A stretch of 22,287 bases of DNA. Origin: Nitrospira sp. (GTDB lineage: Bacteria > Nitrospirota > Thermodesulfovibrionia > Thermodesulfovibrionales > SM23-35). Numbering within the stretch: the stretch's first letter is position 1; every line of letters begins with the position of its first letter. The notes beneath the pieces are model-generated. The model had not been told where the DNA came from and did no database searches. It saw nothing but the letters and a program-made list of their open reading frames with translations. The translations under genes and the position numbers were made by a program. Shown in pieces: positions 1-6,643 of the stretch. The DNA lies in assembly GCA_016873595.1 (NCBI GenBank), contig VGWZ01000010.1, positions 1 to 22,287 of the forward strand, in the 5' to 3' direction.

Positions 1-322
1 TTATATTCCCGCTGAATGCATCAGCGAGTAAGTCCTGACCTGCGCCGTAAAGTTTAAGGTCCTTTGCAATCTCAGTACATGCAACAAAAGTGTTCCATGC
101 AAGGTTGTGTATATTTTCGGCATCTACCCCATGCTTATGAGTCATGATAAGTTCGAGATCGTCACCGCATCTTGTCACATGGTAGTCAATCAACATTCCT
201 TTTTCTTGAGCATGTGATAATTTTTCTTTTGCGGTATCGAGAAGTTCAGTATGTATACTTGAATGTCCGACATAACCTCCGACATCTGCCTTGATTACAC
301 TTAATGTTATCTTCGTAGCCAT
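1..322 (-). CDS. Fructose-1,6-bisphosphate aldolase/phosphatase, archaeal type (N-terminal part)
   Basis: The first 107 residues are visible; the gene continues beyond base 1. The protein begins MATKITLSVIKADVGGYVGH, the hallmark opening of the bifunctional FBP aldolase/phosphatase family, whose Asp in KADVGG is a metal ligand. DYHVTRCGDDLELIMTH follows, with the conserved GDD(L)xLIM(T)H segment. Known family role: in gluconeogenesis one enzyme condenses triose phosphates to FBP and dephosphorylates it to fructose 6-phosphate in the cytosol, using Mg2+. It is typical of archaea and of deep-branching, often thermophilic or autotrophic, bacteria. The ATG at 322-320 is preceded by a clear GGAGGG ribosome site. 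A long hairpin lies just upstream (337-409). It probably shares a transcript with the MTH1187-like gene. Confidence 0.9.
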   Translation of the reverse strand, partial: MATKITLSVIKADVGGYVGHSSIHTELLDTAKEKLSHAQEKGMLIDYHVTRCGDDLELIMTHKHGVDAENIHNLAWNTFVACTEIAKDLKLYGAGQDLLADAFSGNI

Positions 323-336
323 TTTCCCTCCCTTTA

Positions 337-409
337 CCCCGTTAGAAAGAAAGCCCACCCAAGCTCCGTTATAGCTTTATCTCTAAGCGGGGTGAGCTTT
401 CTAACGGGG
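337..409 (-). promoter_or_regulatory. Long hairpin in the leader of the FBP aldolase/phosphatase gene
   Basis: A perfect 13-base inverted repeat (337-349, CCCCGTTAGAAAG; 397-409, CTTTCTAACGGGG) is extended inward by GGGTGGGC pairing with GCTCACCC around a four-base bulge. This gives about 20 base pairs. In minus-strand mRNA it starts one base after the stop of the upstream gene and ends about five bases before the GGAGGG ribosome site of the FBP gene. No U-tract follows, so it is not a standard terminator. It could be a processing or stability hairpin, a translation control element, or a dispersed palindromic repeat that landed here. Confidence 0.6.
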
Positions 410-410
410 T

Positions 411-716
411 TTACTTTTTAAGAGTTTTTCCAATCCGTCTTTCTATTGATTTTACCTTCTCTTCTATCCTGTTCGGTTTGCCTTTTCTGTCATCGATGGA
501 GATTGTGGTGAGTACACGCTCACCGGTTTTCATCACTGTTTTGTGGCATTTCTTGATAAGCTTCATTATCTCATCCCAATCACCTTCGATCACAGTGCCC
601 ATAGGATTTACCTTGTAAGGGAGTCCGCTTGTGTCCACTATTTTTAATACCTCGGCAAGCTGCCCACCAATGCTGCTGCCAACACCTATTGGTATGATAC
701 TAAATTCAATAAGCAT
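411..716 (-). CDS. MTH1187 (UPF0045/DUF77) family thiamine-binding-like protein
   Basis: A 101-residue protein, the normal size for this family. It begins MLIEFSIIPIG and carries the family blocks GxxIGGQLAEVLKIVDTSGLPYKV, NPMGTVIEGDWDEIM and TTISIDDRKGK near residues 15-80. The fold is a ferredoxin-like alpha/beta domain that forms tetramers. Some members bind thiamine or related ligands, but the cellular role is not settled. The start is backed by a GGGGGG-AAT-ATG ribosome site at about 719-726. It lies 90 bases upstream of the FBP aldolase/phosphatase gene on the same strand, so co-transcription is likely. It is separated from the HU gene by a terminator. No signal peptide or membrane segment is seen. 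Confidence 0.85.
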   Translation of the reverse strand: MLIEFSIIPIGVGSSIGGQLAEVLKIVDTSGLPYKVNPMGTVIEGDWDEIMKLIKKCHKTVMKTGERVLTTISIDDRKGKPNRIEEKVKSIERRIGKTLKK

Positions 717-770
717 ATTCCCCCCTTTTTTTAATTATTTCTCTGTATAGTTAAGCATAACAAAAAGTTT

Positions 771-815
771 TTTAAAATAAAAGGGGCAATCCCAACGTGC
801 CCCTTTTATTTTAAA
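771..815 (-). terminator. Rho-independent terminator after the HU gene (possibly bidirectional)
   Basis: A perfect 18-base inverted repeat (771-788 and 798-815) encloses a nine-base loop. The GC core GGGGCA/TGCCCC is flanked by A-rich and T-rich arms, so both strands end in a T-rich run. It lies 15 bases past the HU stop and upstream of the MTH1187-like gene, isolating the two units. Confidence 0.9.
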
Positions 816-829
816 TGATTATATACAGA

Positions 830-1102
830 TTATCTTACTGCGTCTTTAAGTGACTTGCCTGATGTGAATTTTGGTAGCTTTGCAGCAGGGATTGTGATCG
901 TTTCGCCTGTTCTTGGATTGCGGCCTTTTCTGGATTTCCTTTTTACTACTGAGAAGGTCCCAAATCCAACAAGGGTGACCTTCTGACCTTTCTTTAACGC
1001 TGCCCTGATAGCATTGAGAGTAGAATCCAGTGCCTTTGAAGCATCTGCCTTACTAAATCCTGTACCTGAAGCGATCTTGTCAATAAGCTCTGCTTTTGTC
1101 AT
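830..1102 (-). CDS. hup: HU-family nucleoid DNA-binding protein
   Basis: A 90-residue protein, exactly the HU length. It starts MTKAELIDKIA and continues with the helical dimerisation part. It contains the HU/IHF signature GFGTFSVVKRKSRKGRNPRTGE around residues 47-68 and the arm sequence TGETITIPAAKLPKFTSGKSLKDAV. The RNPRTG and IPA residues of the beta-arm, whose proline intercalates into DNA, are present. HU dimers bend and compact DNA and assist replication and transcription. The ATG is preceded by AGGAGGG. The gene is transcribed alone from a promoter at 1162-1190 and ends in a strong terminator. Assignment to HU rather than IHF rests on length and on the absence of an IHF-type C-terminal extension. 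Confidence 0.95.
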   Translation of the reverse strand: MTKAELIDKIASGTGFSKADASKALDSTLNAIRAALKKGQKVTLVGFGTFSVVKRKSRKGRNPRTGETITIPAAKLPKFTSGKSLKDAVR

Positions 1103-1161
1103 CTCTATTCCCTCCTTTCATAAGAAAGATTAGTTAGTAAAAAATAAATAAAGCTGAAATA

Positions 1162-1190
1162 ACAGTATCAAGAAGAAATCCTTTTGTCAA
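1162..1190 (-). promoter_or_regulatory. Sigma70-type promoter of hup
   Basis: On the minus strand TTGACA (1190-1185) is followed after exactly 17 bases by TACTGT (1167-1162). This predicts a start near 1154 and a leader of about 50 bases. The -35 box is perfect; the -10 box keeps only the key T, A and final T. Confidence 0.65.
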
Positions 1191-1416
1191 GCCAAAAATT
1201 AATGCTTTGATAAAAAAGTTCATGTCAGTTCAAATCATTTTTTGGCTTTGTCAAAAACTCCAGTTCGAAGTGAGAAAGAAAAAAAGAAAATTGGTAAAGA
1301 CAACTTTTCTCTTAAAATGAAAATTTCTTCTCTGCTCTGACACGAACTCGAAATAAGTCAATATATAGTGGTAGTCTCATTTTTAAAATACAGTATATAG
1401 TTGCTAATTTTTTTAC

Positions 1417-1445
1417 TTGACATTACCTTCTCTCTGCGCTATATT
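1417..1445 (+). promoter_or_regulatory. Sigma70-type promoter of mraZ and the dcw cluster
   Basis: TTGACA (1417-1422), a 17-base spacer and TATATT (1440-1445) form a near-consensus housekeeping promoter. The predicted transcript starts at about 1451-1453, inside the MraZ-type repeats and roughly 27 bases before the TTG start chosen for mraZ. Confidence 0.85.
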
Positions 1446-1447
1446 GA

Positions 1448-1474
1448 GTGGTAAAAAGTGGTAGAAAGTGGAGG
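1448..1474 (+). promoter_or_regulatory. MraZ-binding repeats (autoregulatory operator)
   Basis: Three GTGG units at 1448, 1458 and 1468 are spaced exactly 10 bases apart, one helical turn. The last two read AAAGTGG-TAG-AAAGTGG. MraZ is known to bind short direct repeats of this kind (TGGGN units in E. coli, AAAGTGG-like units in Mycoplasma) upstream of its own operon. Here they cover the predicted transcription start. The third unit also forms the GTGGAGGG ribosome site, so protein binding would block the start of transcription. Confidence 0.8.
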
Positions 1475-1478
1475 GAAA

Positions 1479-1931
1479 TTGCCAGCTTTCTCCGGAAAAT
1501 ACTATTATAGTGTTGATTCAAAAGGGAGAATTATTATCCCCGCTCCTTTTAGAGAAATCATTTCGATTCATTACAGTCAAAAAATCTATGTAACAAACGC
1601 ACCATTTGACCGGTGCCTCTATGTATACCCATCAGAGGAATGGAATAAACTCCAGGAACTGGTTCGGTTAAAGCCGAGATCTGATGAGGCGATCAAATTA
1701 TTTATGAGAAAGGTTATTGCCTCTGCTGTTGAGGTTGATATGGATAAACAGGGAAGGGTTTTGATACCAGCAGCGCACAGGGATGACGCACGCATCAATA
1801 CAGACGTTGTCGTTGTAGGTCAGATAGAAAAGATTGAAATCTGGGATAGAAATGAGTGGAATTCTCTGTTTGACCCTACAAAGATAGATAAGAAATTTAT
1901 TGAAGAGAAACTCGCAGCATATGGGTTATAG
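1479..1931 (+). CDS. mraZ: Transcriptional regulator MraZ
   Basis: About 150 residues with two SpoVT/AbrB-like DNA-binding halves: YYYSVDSKGRIIIPAPFRE near residues 8-26, and VEVDMDKQGRVLIPAAHRDD in the second half. Each carries the DxKGR/DxQGR motif of MraZ. MraZ forms a ring-shaped oligomer that binds direct repeats ahead of the dcw operon and usually represses it. The frame is open from GTG 1458. I prefer TTG 1479 (MPAFSGKYYY) because 1458 lies in the operator only a few bases after the predicted transcript start with no ribosome site. TTG 1479 follows GGAGGG and gives the usual family length. It is the first gene of the cluster and lies 20 bases ahead of rsmH. Confidence 0.93.
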   Translation: MPAFSGKYYYSVDSKGRIIIPAPFREIISIHYSQKIYVTNAPFDRCLYVYPSEEWNKLQELVRLKPRSDEAIKLFMRKVIASAVEVDMDKQGRVLIPAAHRDDARINTDVVVVGQIEKIEIWDRNEWNSLFDPTKIDKKFIEEKLAAYGL

Positions 1932-1951
1932 AGGTTGTAGCCTGGAGATTA

Positions 1952-2830
1952 ATGGTGGATATTGTACATATACCTGTTCTTCTCAAAGAGGTTCTGGAGA
2001 TACTTGACCCAAAACCAGGGGGGGTATATGTAGATGCAACAATTGGTCTCGGTGGACATTCAGAGAATATAGTGAAGTTCATAGGTTCCGGGGGAAGACT
2101 CATCGGCATTGACAGGGATGATGAGTCACTGAAGATGGCTGAAAAGAGACTCTCAGACAGAAGGGTGAGACTGAAGATGGGGAAGTTTTCTGATATAGAG
2201 AGTTTGCTCAATTCAGATGGAATCCATGAGGTCGATGGTATTCTTTTTGACCTTGGTGTTTCGATGGCGCAGTTCAAAGATTATGAAAGAGGATTCAGTT
2301 TTTTTTCTGACAAAAGACTGGATATGAGGATGGATAAAAAACAAACGTTATCCGCATGGAATGTAGTGAACAGATATCCTGAGAAAGAAATTGAGCGGAT
2401 ACTCAGAGAATTCGGCGAAGAGTGGTTATCAAGAAAGATATCAAGAGAAGTAATCAGGAGAAGGAGTGAAAAGACAATTGATACATGTGCTGAATTATCA
2501 GCAATTGTGGAGGGAATATACAGGCGAAGAGGTGCACTTCATCCTGCAACTAAGACGTTCCAGGCATTAAGAATAGAGGTAAATAAAGAACTTAATGAGC
2601 TCAGGTCAGGTCTTGATGCCTCATTAAGGCTTCTGAAAAAAGGTGGAAGATTGTGTGTGATCTCTTACCATTCACTTGAAGACAGGATCGTAAAACATTT
2701 TATTGCAGATAATTCAAAAAAAGGGTTGTGCAGGGTAATCACAAAAAAACCGATTACTCCTTCTCCTGAAGAAATCAGGTCAAATCCTTCTTCAAGGAGT
2801 GCGAAACTCAGGGCAGCCGAGAGAATATGA
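1952..2830 (+). CDS. rsmH: 16S rRNA (cytosine-1402-N4)-methyltransferase RsmH
   Basis: A 292-residue protein of ordinary family length. It opens HIPVLLKEVLEIL, followed by the SAM-binding motif VDATIGLGGHS near residues 27-37. Then come FDLGVSMAQFKDYERGFSF, LDMRMD, ALRIEVNKELNEL and the C-terminal ISYHSLEDRIVKHF block, all diagnostic for RsmH (MraW). It uses SAM to methylate N4 of C1402 in the ribosomal P site and acts in the cytoplasm. Its place after mraZ is the conserved dcw order. The ATG follows a GGAG site five bases away, and its stop overlaps the ftsL start by four bases (ATGA), indicating translational coupling. Confidence 0.97.
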   Translation: MVDIVHIPVLLKEVLEILDPKPGGVYVDATIGLGGHSENIVKFIGSGGRLIGIDRDDESLKMAEKRLSDRRVRLKMGKFSDIESLLNSDGIHEVDGILFDLGVSMAQFKDYERGFSFFSDKRLDMRMDKKQTLSAWNVVNRYPEKEIERILREFGEEWLSRKISREVIRRRSEKTIDTCAELSAIVEGIYRRRGALHPATKTFQALRIEVNKELNELRSGLDASLRLLKKGGRLCVISYHSLEDRIVKHFIADNSKKGLCRVITKKPITPSPEEIRSNPSSRSAKLRAAERI

Positions 2831-3177
2831 TCAAAACAGGGAACAGGAGAAATATGGTATCATTTATCATTAAGCCCCTGGTTATTGCCTTCTTGCTTTT
2901 TAGCCTGTTCGGTCTTGTATGGCTTCGGTCTCATGTAGTGACTTTAGAATACAATCTCAGTGATCTTGAAAAAAAGAAGATAGAGTGTCTTAAAGAGAGA
3001 AAAATGCTGCTTGCAGCAAAAGCAAACATCCTCTCTTTTGGAAAAGTAGAGGCGTCTCTGAGTAAAAACCAAGGCTTTGTTTTTCCAGACAGAATCAGGG
3101 TGATACATGTAAAGAAACAAAAGGAATCGTTACCTTATAAGGCTTCATTGGATAAAAAACGACTCATTAAGCCCTGA
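2827..3177 (+). CDS. ftsL: FtsL-like division protein
   Basis: A 116-residue bitopic protein. It has a short basic cytoplasmic tail (KTGNRR, residues 3-8), one membrane segment around residues 11-32 (VSFIIKPLVIAFLLFSLFGLV) and a predicted periplasmic coiled coil around 38-70 (LEYNLSDLEKKKIECLKERK). The basic C-terminal stretch is HVKKQKESLPYK. Sequence identity to known FtsL cannot be judged by eye, because the family is poorly conserved. Topology, size and position between rsmH and ftsI are exactly those of FtsL, which with FtsB and FtsQ activates FtsW/FtsI at the septum. It overlaps rsmH by four bases. Confidence 0.85.
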   Translation: MIKTGNRRNMVSFIIKPLVIAFLLFSLFGLVWLRSHVVTLEYNLSDLEKKKIECLKERKMLLAAKANILSFGKVEASLSKNQGFVFPDRIRVIHVKKQKESLPYKASLDKKRLIKP

Positions 3178-3194
3178 TAGAAGAGGTGTGGGGG

Positions 3195-4895
3195 GTGAAT
3201 AAAAAGAGGGCGGTTATCTTGAGTACTGCAATCGTTTTTAGTTTCTTCGCAGTATATTTGCGTCTTACAGACCTGATGATACTCAGCCACAAGCGTCTTT
3301 CTGAGAAGGCGAAATTGCAGCATATAAAGGTTGAGGACATTCATGTGAGAAGGGGAATAATAGTTGATAGGCGAGGGAGAGAACTCGCCTTGAACCTCGA
3401 ACTTGAATCTCTTTATTGCGACCCAGAAAATCTTAAGCTTGATAATGAGGGTGCAAAAAAACTTGCATCAGCCATGTCAAAGGAACCTAAGATTGTTCTT
3501 GCAAAAGTACCCGCAGAGGGAAGATTTGCATGGATAGCGAGGAAGCTTGAAGATGATACAGCGGAAAAGATAAAAGAGCTTCATATCAAAGGACTCGGTT
3601 TTCTGACTGAGGCAAAGAGATTTTATCCGAAGGGAGAACTTGCTTCTCATATTCTTGGATTTGTCGGTGTGGAAAATCAGCCGCTTGAGGGTGTAGAGCT
3701 CAGATATGATACGTATTTGAAGACGACCGGTGGAAAGGTGTTTTTCAGGAGGGATGCGAGCGGAAGAACACTTTCATCAGGAGTGGATATAGAGGCAAAG
3801 GGGAATAATGTGGTGCTCACGATAGATGAAGGACTCCAGTATCTTGTTGAAAAAGAGCTTGATAAGGCGATGGTGAGATGGAGAGCTGCAGCAGCATCAG
3901 TCATCATGATGGATCCCTTCACAGGTGAAATACTCGCTTTGGCGAACAGGCCTTCATATAATCCTAATAGCCCGGGGAGTGTGAGCATTTCTGATAGAAG
4001 AAACAGGGCGATCACTGATTGTTATGAACCAGGCTCTACATTCAAGATCATCATTGGTGTTGCATCGATCGAAGAAAAGGTGGCAAAGCATGATACATTA
4101 TTTGATGTGAGTAAAGGGAGTATTGATGCCGGGGGTAAAACGATTCGCGATGTCCACAAATACGGGATTCTTACCTTCAAAGAGGTTATACAGAAATCCT
4201 CGAATGTTGGTTCTATTACGATTGGCATGAAACTTGGAAAGGAGAGAATATATAAATACGCAAAACTTTTAGGTATTGGTGAGAAGACAGGGATAGACTT
4301 GCCGGGCGAAGTCTCAGGTTGGATACGTCCTCCTGAAAAGTGGTCAGGCACATCCATTGGTGCAATACCAATCGGTCAGGAGGTTGCAGCGACACCTCTC
4401 CAGATGCTCAGGGTGTATTCCGCAATTGCAAATGGAGGATTTCTTGTCAGACCTCATGTAGTGTCTGAGATAATTTCCCCGGACGGTCAGGTTCTCTCTT
4501 CTTTAAGAGATAAGGAAGTGAAACAAATAATTTCTTCAAAGACCGCGGAGACATTTAAAGATATATTAAAAAGCGTTGTAGAGGAAGGAGGGACTGGCAG
4601 GAGCGCCTCTGTTGAGGGAGATGAGGTGGCAGGGAAAACAGGGACAGCACAGATTATAAACCCAAAGACAAAGAGATACTCGAAGGAAAAATATGTCAGT
4701 TCGTTTGTAGGATTTGTTCCTGCTGATAACCCAAGGCTTGCAATGATTGTGGTGATTTATGAACCGAAAGGTCAGATTTATGGAGGTGTGGTGGCTGCAC
4801 CTGTTTTCAGGGACATTGCGAACCAGGCGCTCTCCTATCTCAACATACCCAGGGGAAAAGACGCATATGAAACCCCTTTATTGGTAGCGAAATGA
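3195..4895 (+). CDS. ftsI: Septal peptidoglycan transpeptidase FtsI (PBP3-like class B PBP)
   Basis: A penicillin-binding protein of about 566 residues. It has an N-terminal membrane anchor (residues 5-24), a PBP dimerisation domain from VRRGIIVDRRGRELA onward, and a transpeptidase domain with all three active-site motifs. These are STFK (Ser about 281), SSN (about 335-337) and KTGT (about 481-484). It cross-links septal peptidoglycan in the periplasm as partner of FtsW. No C-terminal PASTA domain is seen, as expected in Gram-negative-type bacteria. The frame is open from GTG 3186, but GTG 3195 has the better spaced GAGGTG ribosome site. The stop overlaps the murE start (ATGA at 4892-4895). 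Confidence 0.95.
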   Translation: MNKKRAVILSTAIVFSFFAVYLRLTDLMILSHKRLSEKAKLQHIKVEDIHVRRGIIVDRRGRELALNLELESLYCDPENLKLDNEGAKKLASAMSKEPKIVLAKVPAEGRFAWIARKLEDDTAEKIKELHIKGLGFLTEAKRFYPKGELASHILGFVGVENQPLEGVELRYDTYLKTTGGKVFFRRDASGRTLSSGVDIEAKGNNVVLTIDEGLQYLVEKELDKAMVRWRAAAASVIMMDPFTGEILALANRPSYNPNSPGSVSISDRRNRAITDCYEPGSTFKIIIGVASIEEKVAKHDTLFDVSKGSIDAGGKTIRDVHKYGILTFKEVIQKSSNVGSITIGMKLGKERIYKYAKLLGIGEKTGIDLPGEVSGWIRPPEKWSGTSIGAIPIGQEVAATPLQMLRVYSAIANGGFLVRPHVVSEIISPDGQVLSSLRDKEVKQIISSKTAETFKDILKSVVEEGGTGRSASVEGDEVAGKTGTAQIINPKTKRYSKEKYVSSFVGFVPADNPRLAMIVVIYEPKGQIYGGVVAAPVFRDIANQALSYLNIPRGKDAYETPLLVAK

Positions 4896-6643
4896 AACTG
4901 AGACAACTTCTTCAGAACGTAGATATTATCAACGTTCTTCAGGGCTGCGATTACACCCCCTCCCTAACCCTCCCCCCTCGAGGGCCCGCCTGCCATCCGT
5001 CAGGCAGGGGAGAGCAGGGGTGGGGGGATATGGATATCTCAGGTGTAGCTTATGATTCGCGGGAAGTAAAGGAAGGGTACCTTTTTGTGGCGATGACAGG
5101 GAAAAAGTATGATGGGCATGACTTTATCAGAAATGCAATTAAAAAAGGTGCTGTTGCAGTGGTGTATGAGAAAGCAATTGACACTCAGTCATTAGTTAAT
5201 AGTCAGCAGTCAAATCCCCCCTTACCCCCCTTTGCTAAAGGGGGGATGGGGGGATTATGTTTTATTAAGGTTGAAAACAGCAGAAAAGCACTTGCCTGTA
5301 TTGCGAATAATTATTATGAAAGGCCATCAGAAAGTCTTGTGCTGATTGGCATTACAGGTACAAATGGAAAGACAACAACGACATATATACTCAAGTCTAT
5401 ACTCGAGACATGGGGAAAGAAGGTTGGCCTGATTGGCACAATACAGTATGTGATAAAAGACAAAGTTTACCCTGCGATATACACAACACCTGAATCTTTG
5501 GAATTCCACGGTCTGTTAAAAGATATGTTCTTATTAGAGTGTACGCATGTGATTTCAGAGGTCTCTTCCCATGCCCTTGCACAGTATAGAGTAGATGGAA
5601 CGATTTTTGAAGTTGCCATTTTTACAAATCTTACCAGAGACCATCTGGACTTTCACAAAACTATGGAGGACTACTTCAGGGCAAAAGAAAGATTGTTTAG
5701 AGTGCTTCTTACCCGTGAGGGAACTTCTGTAATAAATCTTGATGACCCCTATGGGAGGAGATTGAACTCAGAGCTGAGAACATGGGACTCAAAGCAAAAG
5801 ATAGTGACATATGGGTTTAAGGAAGGAGCGGATATTATTGCAAGTGAAGTAGATAGTTCCATTAATGGATTGAGATTCAAGATGTCATTCAGTGGTAAAA
5901 ATTATGATGTCTCATCTCATCTGATAGGTCTGCCAAATGTGTATAACATCATGTCTGCAGCTGGTGCGTTACTCTCTATCGGTGTCCCGTGGGAAATAAT
6001 TCTTGAGGGAATAGAAAAGACAGGTGATGTGACCGGAAGATTCGAAAAAGTTGATCTCGGTCAGAATTTTGTCTGTATTGTTGATTATGCCCATACAGAA
6101 GATGCTTTGGAAAGGCTGATAGAATCAGCGAGGGAACTTTTAGAAAAGTCATCAGTCAGCAACACCCCTTCCCTAACCCTCCCCCCTCGAGGGGGAGGGC
6201 AGGGGTGGGGGGGAGACTCCGAACTCCGAACTCGAAACTCTTCGCCTCGCGTTATCACAGTCTTCGGGTGTGGAGGAGACAGGGACCGCGGGAAGAGACC
6301 GAGGATGGGTGCAGTAGCAACAAGGCTTAGTGACTTTGTGATCATCACCTCTGACAATCCGAGATCTGAAGAACCATCAGACATTATCATGGAAATTGTT
6401 CATGGAGCAGAAAAAAGAAACTATCTTATAGAGGTCGACAGAAGGGAGGCGATCAGAAGGGCGGTAGATATGGCAGATTATGGTGATGTCATACTTATCG
6501 CAGGAAAGGGGCATGAAGATTATCAAGAGATTAAAGGGGTGAGGTATACATTTAATGACAGGGAGGTTCTTGAAGAGACAATAAAACACAAGATTCAAGA
6601 TACAAGATGCAGGATACAACCCCCCTCGCTCCCCCCTTACTAA
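4892..6643 (+). CDS. murE: UDP-MurNAc-tripeptide (meso-DAP) synthetase MurE with in-frame repeat insertions
   Basis: Adds meso-diaminopimelate to UDP-MurNAc-L-Ala-D-Glu in the cytosol using ATP. Visible: VAYDSREVKEGYLFVAMTG (uridine-binding domain), the P-loop GITGTNGKTTTT (153-164), ISEVSSHAL, the lysine of YFRAKERLF (264), and GCGGDRDRGKRP. The DNPR motif (488-491) is the signature for meso-DAP rather than lysine. At 583 residues it is about 90 longer than usual. The excess is accounted for by repeat-derived segments at about 21-45 (TPSLTLPPRG), 101-121 (NPPLPPFAKGG), 421-452 (TPSLTLPPRG again, then DSELRTRNSS) and the C-terminal tail from about 567 to 583. Possibly also repeat-derived is RLNSELRTWDSK (290-301). 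All catalytic blocks lie outside these segments, so the enzyme is probably active. Its ribosome site is weak, and coupling to ftsI is likely. Confidence 0.95.
   Translation: MKLRQLLQNVDIINVLQGCDYTPSLTLPPRGPACHPSGRGEQGWGDMDISGVAYDSREVKEGYLFVAMTGKKYDGHDFIRNAIKKGAVAVVYEKAIDTQSLVNSQQSNPPLPPFAKGGMGGLCFIKVENSRKALACIANNYYERPSESLVLIGITGTNGKTTTTYILKSILETWGKKVGLIGTIQYVIKDKVYPAIYTTPESLEFHGLLKDMFLLECTHVISEVSSHALAQYRVDGTIFEVAIFTNLTRDHLDFHKTMEDYFRAKERLFRVLLTREGTSVINLDDPYGRRLNSELRTWDSKQKIVTYGFKEGADIIASEVDSSINGLRFKMSFSGKNYDVSSHLIGLPNVYNIMSAAGALLSIGVPWEIILEGIEKTGDVTGRFEKVDLGQNFVCIVDYAHTEDALERLIESARELLEKSSVSNTPSLTLPPRGGGQGWGGDSELRTRNSSPRVITVFGCGGDRDRGKRPRMGAVATRLSDFVIITSDNPRSEEPSDIIMEIVHGAEKRNYLIEVDRREAIRRAVDMADYGDVILIAGKGHEDYQEIKGVRYTFNDREVLEETIKHKIQDTRCRIQPPSLPPY
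4954..5028 (+). repeat. Class B palindromic element, copy 1, with nested palindrome, inside murE
   Basis: A C-rich left half (CACCCCCTCCCTAACCC...), a central CTCGAG and a G-rich right half ending AGGGGTGGGGGG. It matches copy 2 at 6163-6213 except for a few bases and a 24-base insertion at 4985-5008. That insertion is itself palindromic (CCTGCC...GGCAGG) and adds exactly eight codons (PACHPSGR region). The element is translated in frame as TPSLTLPPRG...QGWG. Confidence 0.85.
5183..5213 (+). repeat. Degenerate seven-base repeat array inside murE
   Basis: Four units ending in AGT follow each other with a seven-base period: ACTCAGT, CATTAGT, TAATAGT, CAGCAGT, then CAAAT. The array abuts the 44-base palindrome at 5213 and encodes the Ser/Gln/Asn-rich stretch before NPPLPP. 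Confidence 0.65.
5213..5256 (+). repeat. Class A 44-base palindromic element in murE
   Basis: The left arm AATCCCCCCTTACCCCCC and the right arm GGGGGGATGGGGGGATT pair around TTTGCTAAA. The reverse complement of this element is the same as the element at 10575-10618 in murD except for the central bases. It is read in frame as NPPLPPFAKGGMGG, in the loop between VVYEKAID and FIKVENSRKAL of the uridine-binding domain. Confidence 0.92.
6147..6160 (+). repeat. Two-unit heptamer repeat inside murE
   Basis: AGTCATC is followed by AGTCAGC directly before the second class B element. It is short, but it has the same period and place as the heptamers beside other palindromes in this window. Confidence 0.45.
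6163..6213 (+). repeat. Class B palindromic element, copy 2, inside murE; G-quadruplex motif
   Basis: The uninterrupted version of the element at 4954-5028, with CTCGAG at its centre and CACCCC.../...GGGGTG ends. It is translated as TPSLTLPPRGGGQGWGG. The right half reads G5-A-G3-CA-G4-T-G7 (6191-6213), four G-tracts with loops of one or two bases. That is a canonical G-quadruplex motif on the coding strand and hence in the mRNA. Confidence 0.88.
6216..6240 (+). repeat. Heptamer array inside murE
   Basis: ACTCCGA, ACTCCGA, ACTCGAA and ACTC run in tandem directly after the second class B element. They encode the ELRTRNSS segment just before VITVFGCGG. Confidence 0.8.
6589..6620 (+). repeat. 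Heptamer array at the murE 3' end
   Basis: CAAGATT, CAAGATA, CAAGATG, CAGGATA and CAAC form four and a half units of seven bases, coding for the last residues (KIQDTRCRIQ) before the terminal palindrome. Confidence 0.88.

Larger units (their letters stand above)
1103..1478. other. Divergent control region between hup and mraZ
   Basis: 376 bases without a gene. It holds the hup promoter (1162-1190, minus), the mraZ promoter (1417-1445, plus) and the MraZ operator (1448-1474). A 10-base inverted repeat AAGCCAAAAA/TTTTTGGCTT (1189-1198, 1239-1248) lies just upstream of the hup -35 box, with a second TTGACA-like hexamer on the minus strand at 1249-1254. A single AGTGGTAG word at 1367-1374 resembles one MraZ repeat unit. 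The rest (about 1255-1366) is AT-rich with no clear signal. Confidence 0.7.

Noticed and set aside
1458..1478. GTG 1458 as the mraZ start
   Set aside because: It lies inside the MraZ repeats, only a few bases after the predicted transcript start and without a ribosome site. TTG 1479 has both context and family length in its favour.
5237..5253. G-quadruplex in the class A palindrome
   Set aside because: Each strand has only two G6 tracts, so a four-tract motif would need loopless splitting. A simple hairpin is far more likely.
6085..6390. Minus-strand open frame over the murE repeats
   Set aside because: It is a shadow frame kept open by the palindromes, with no ribosome site or recognisable protein family.
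4892..6643. Suspected frameshift or pseudogene status of murE because of its length
   Set aside because: The frame is continuous and all ligase motifs, including DNPR, are intact. The extra length is fully explained by in-frame repeats.
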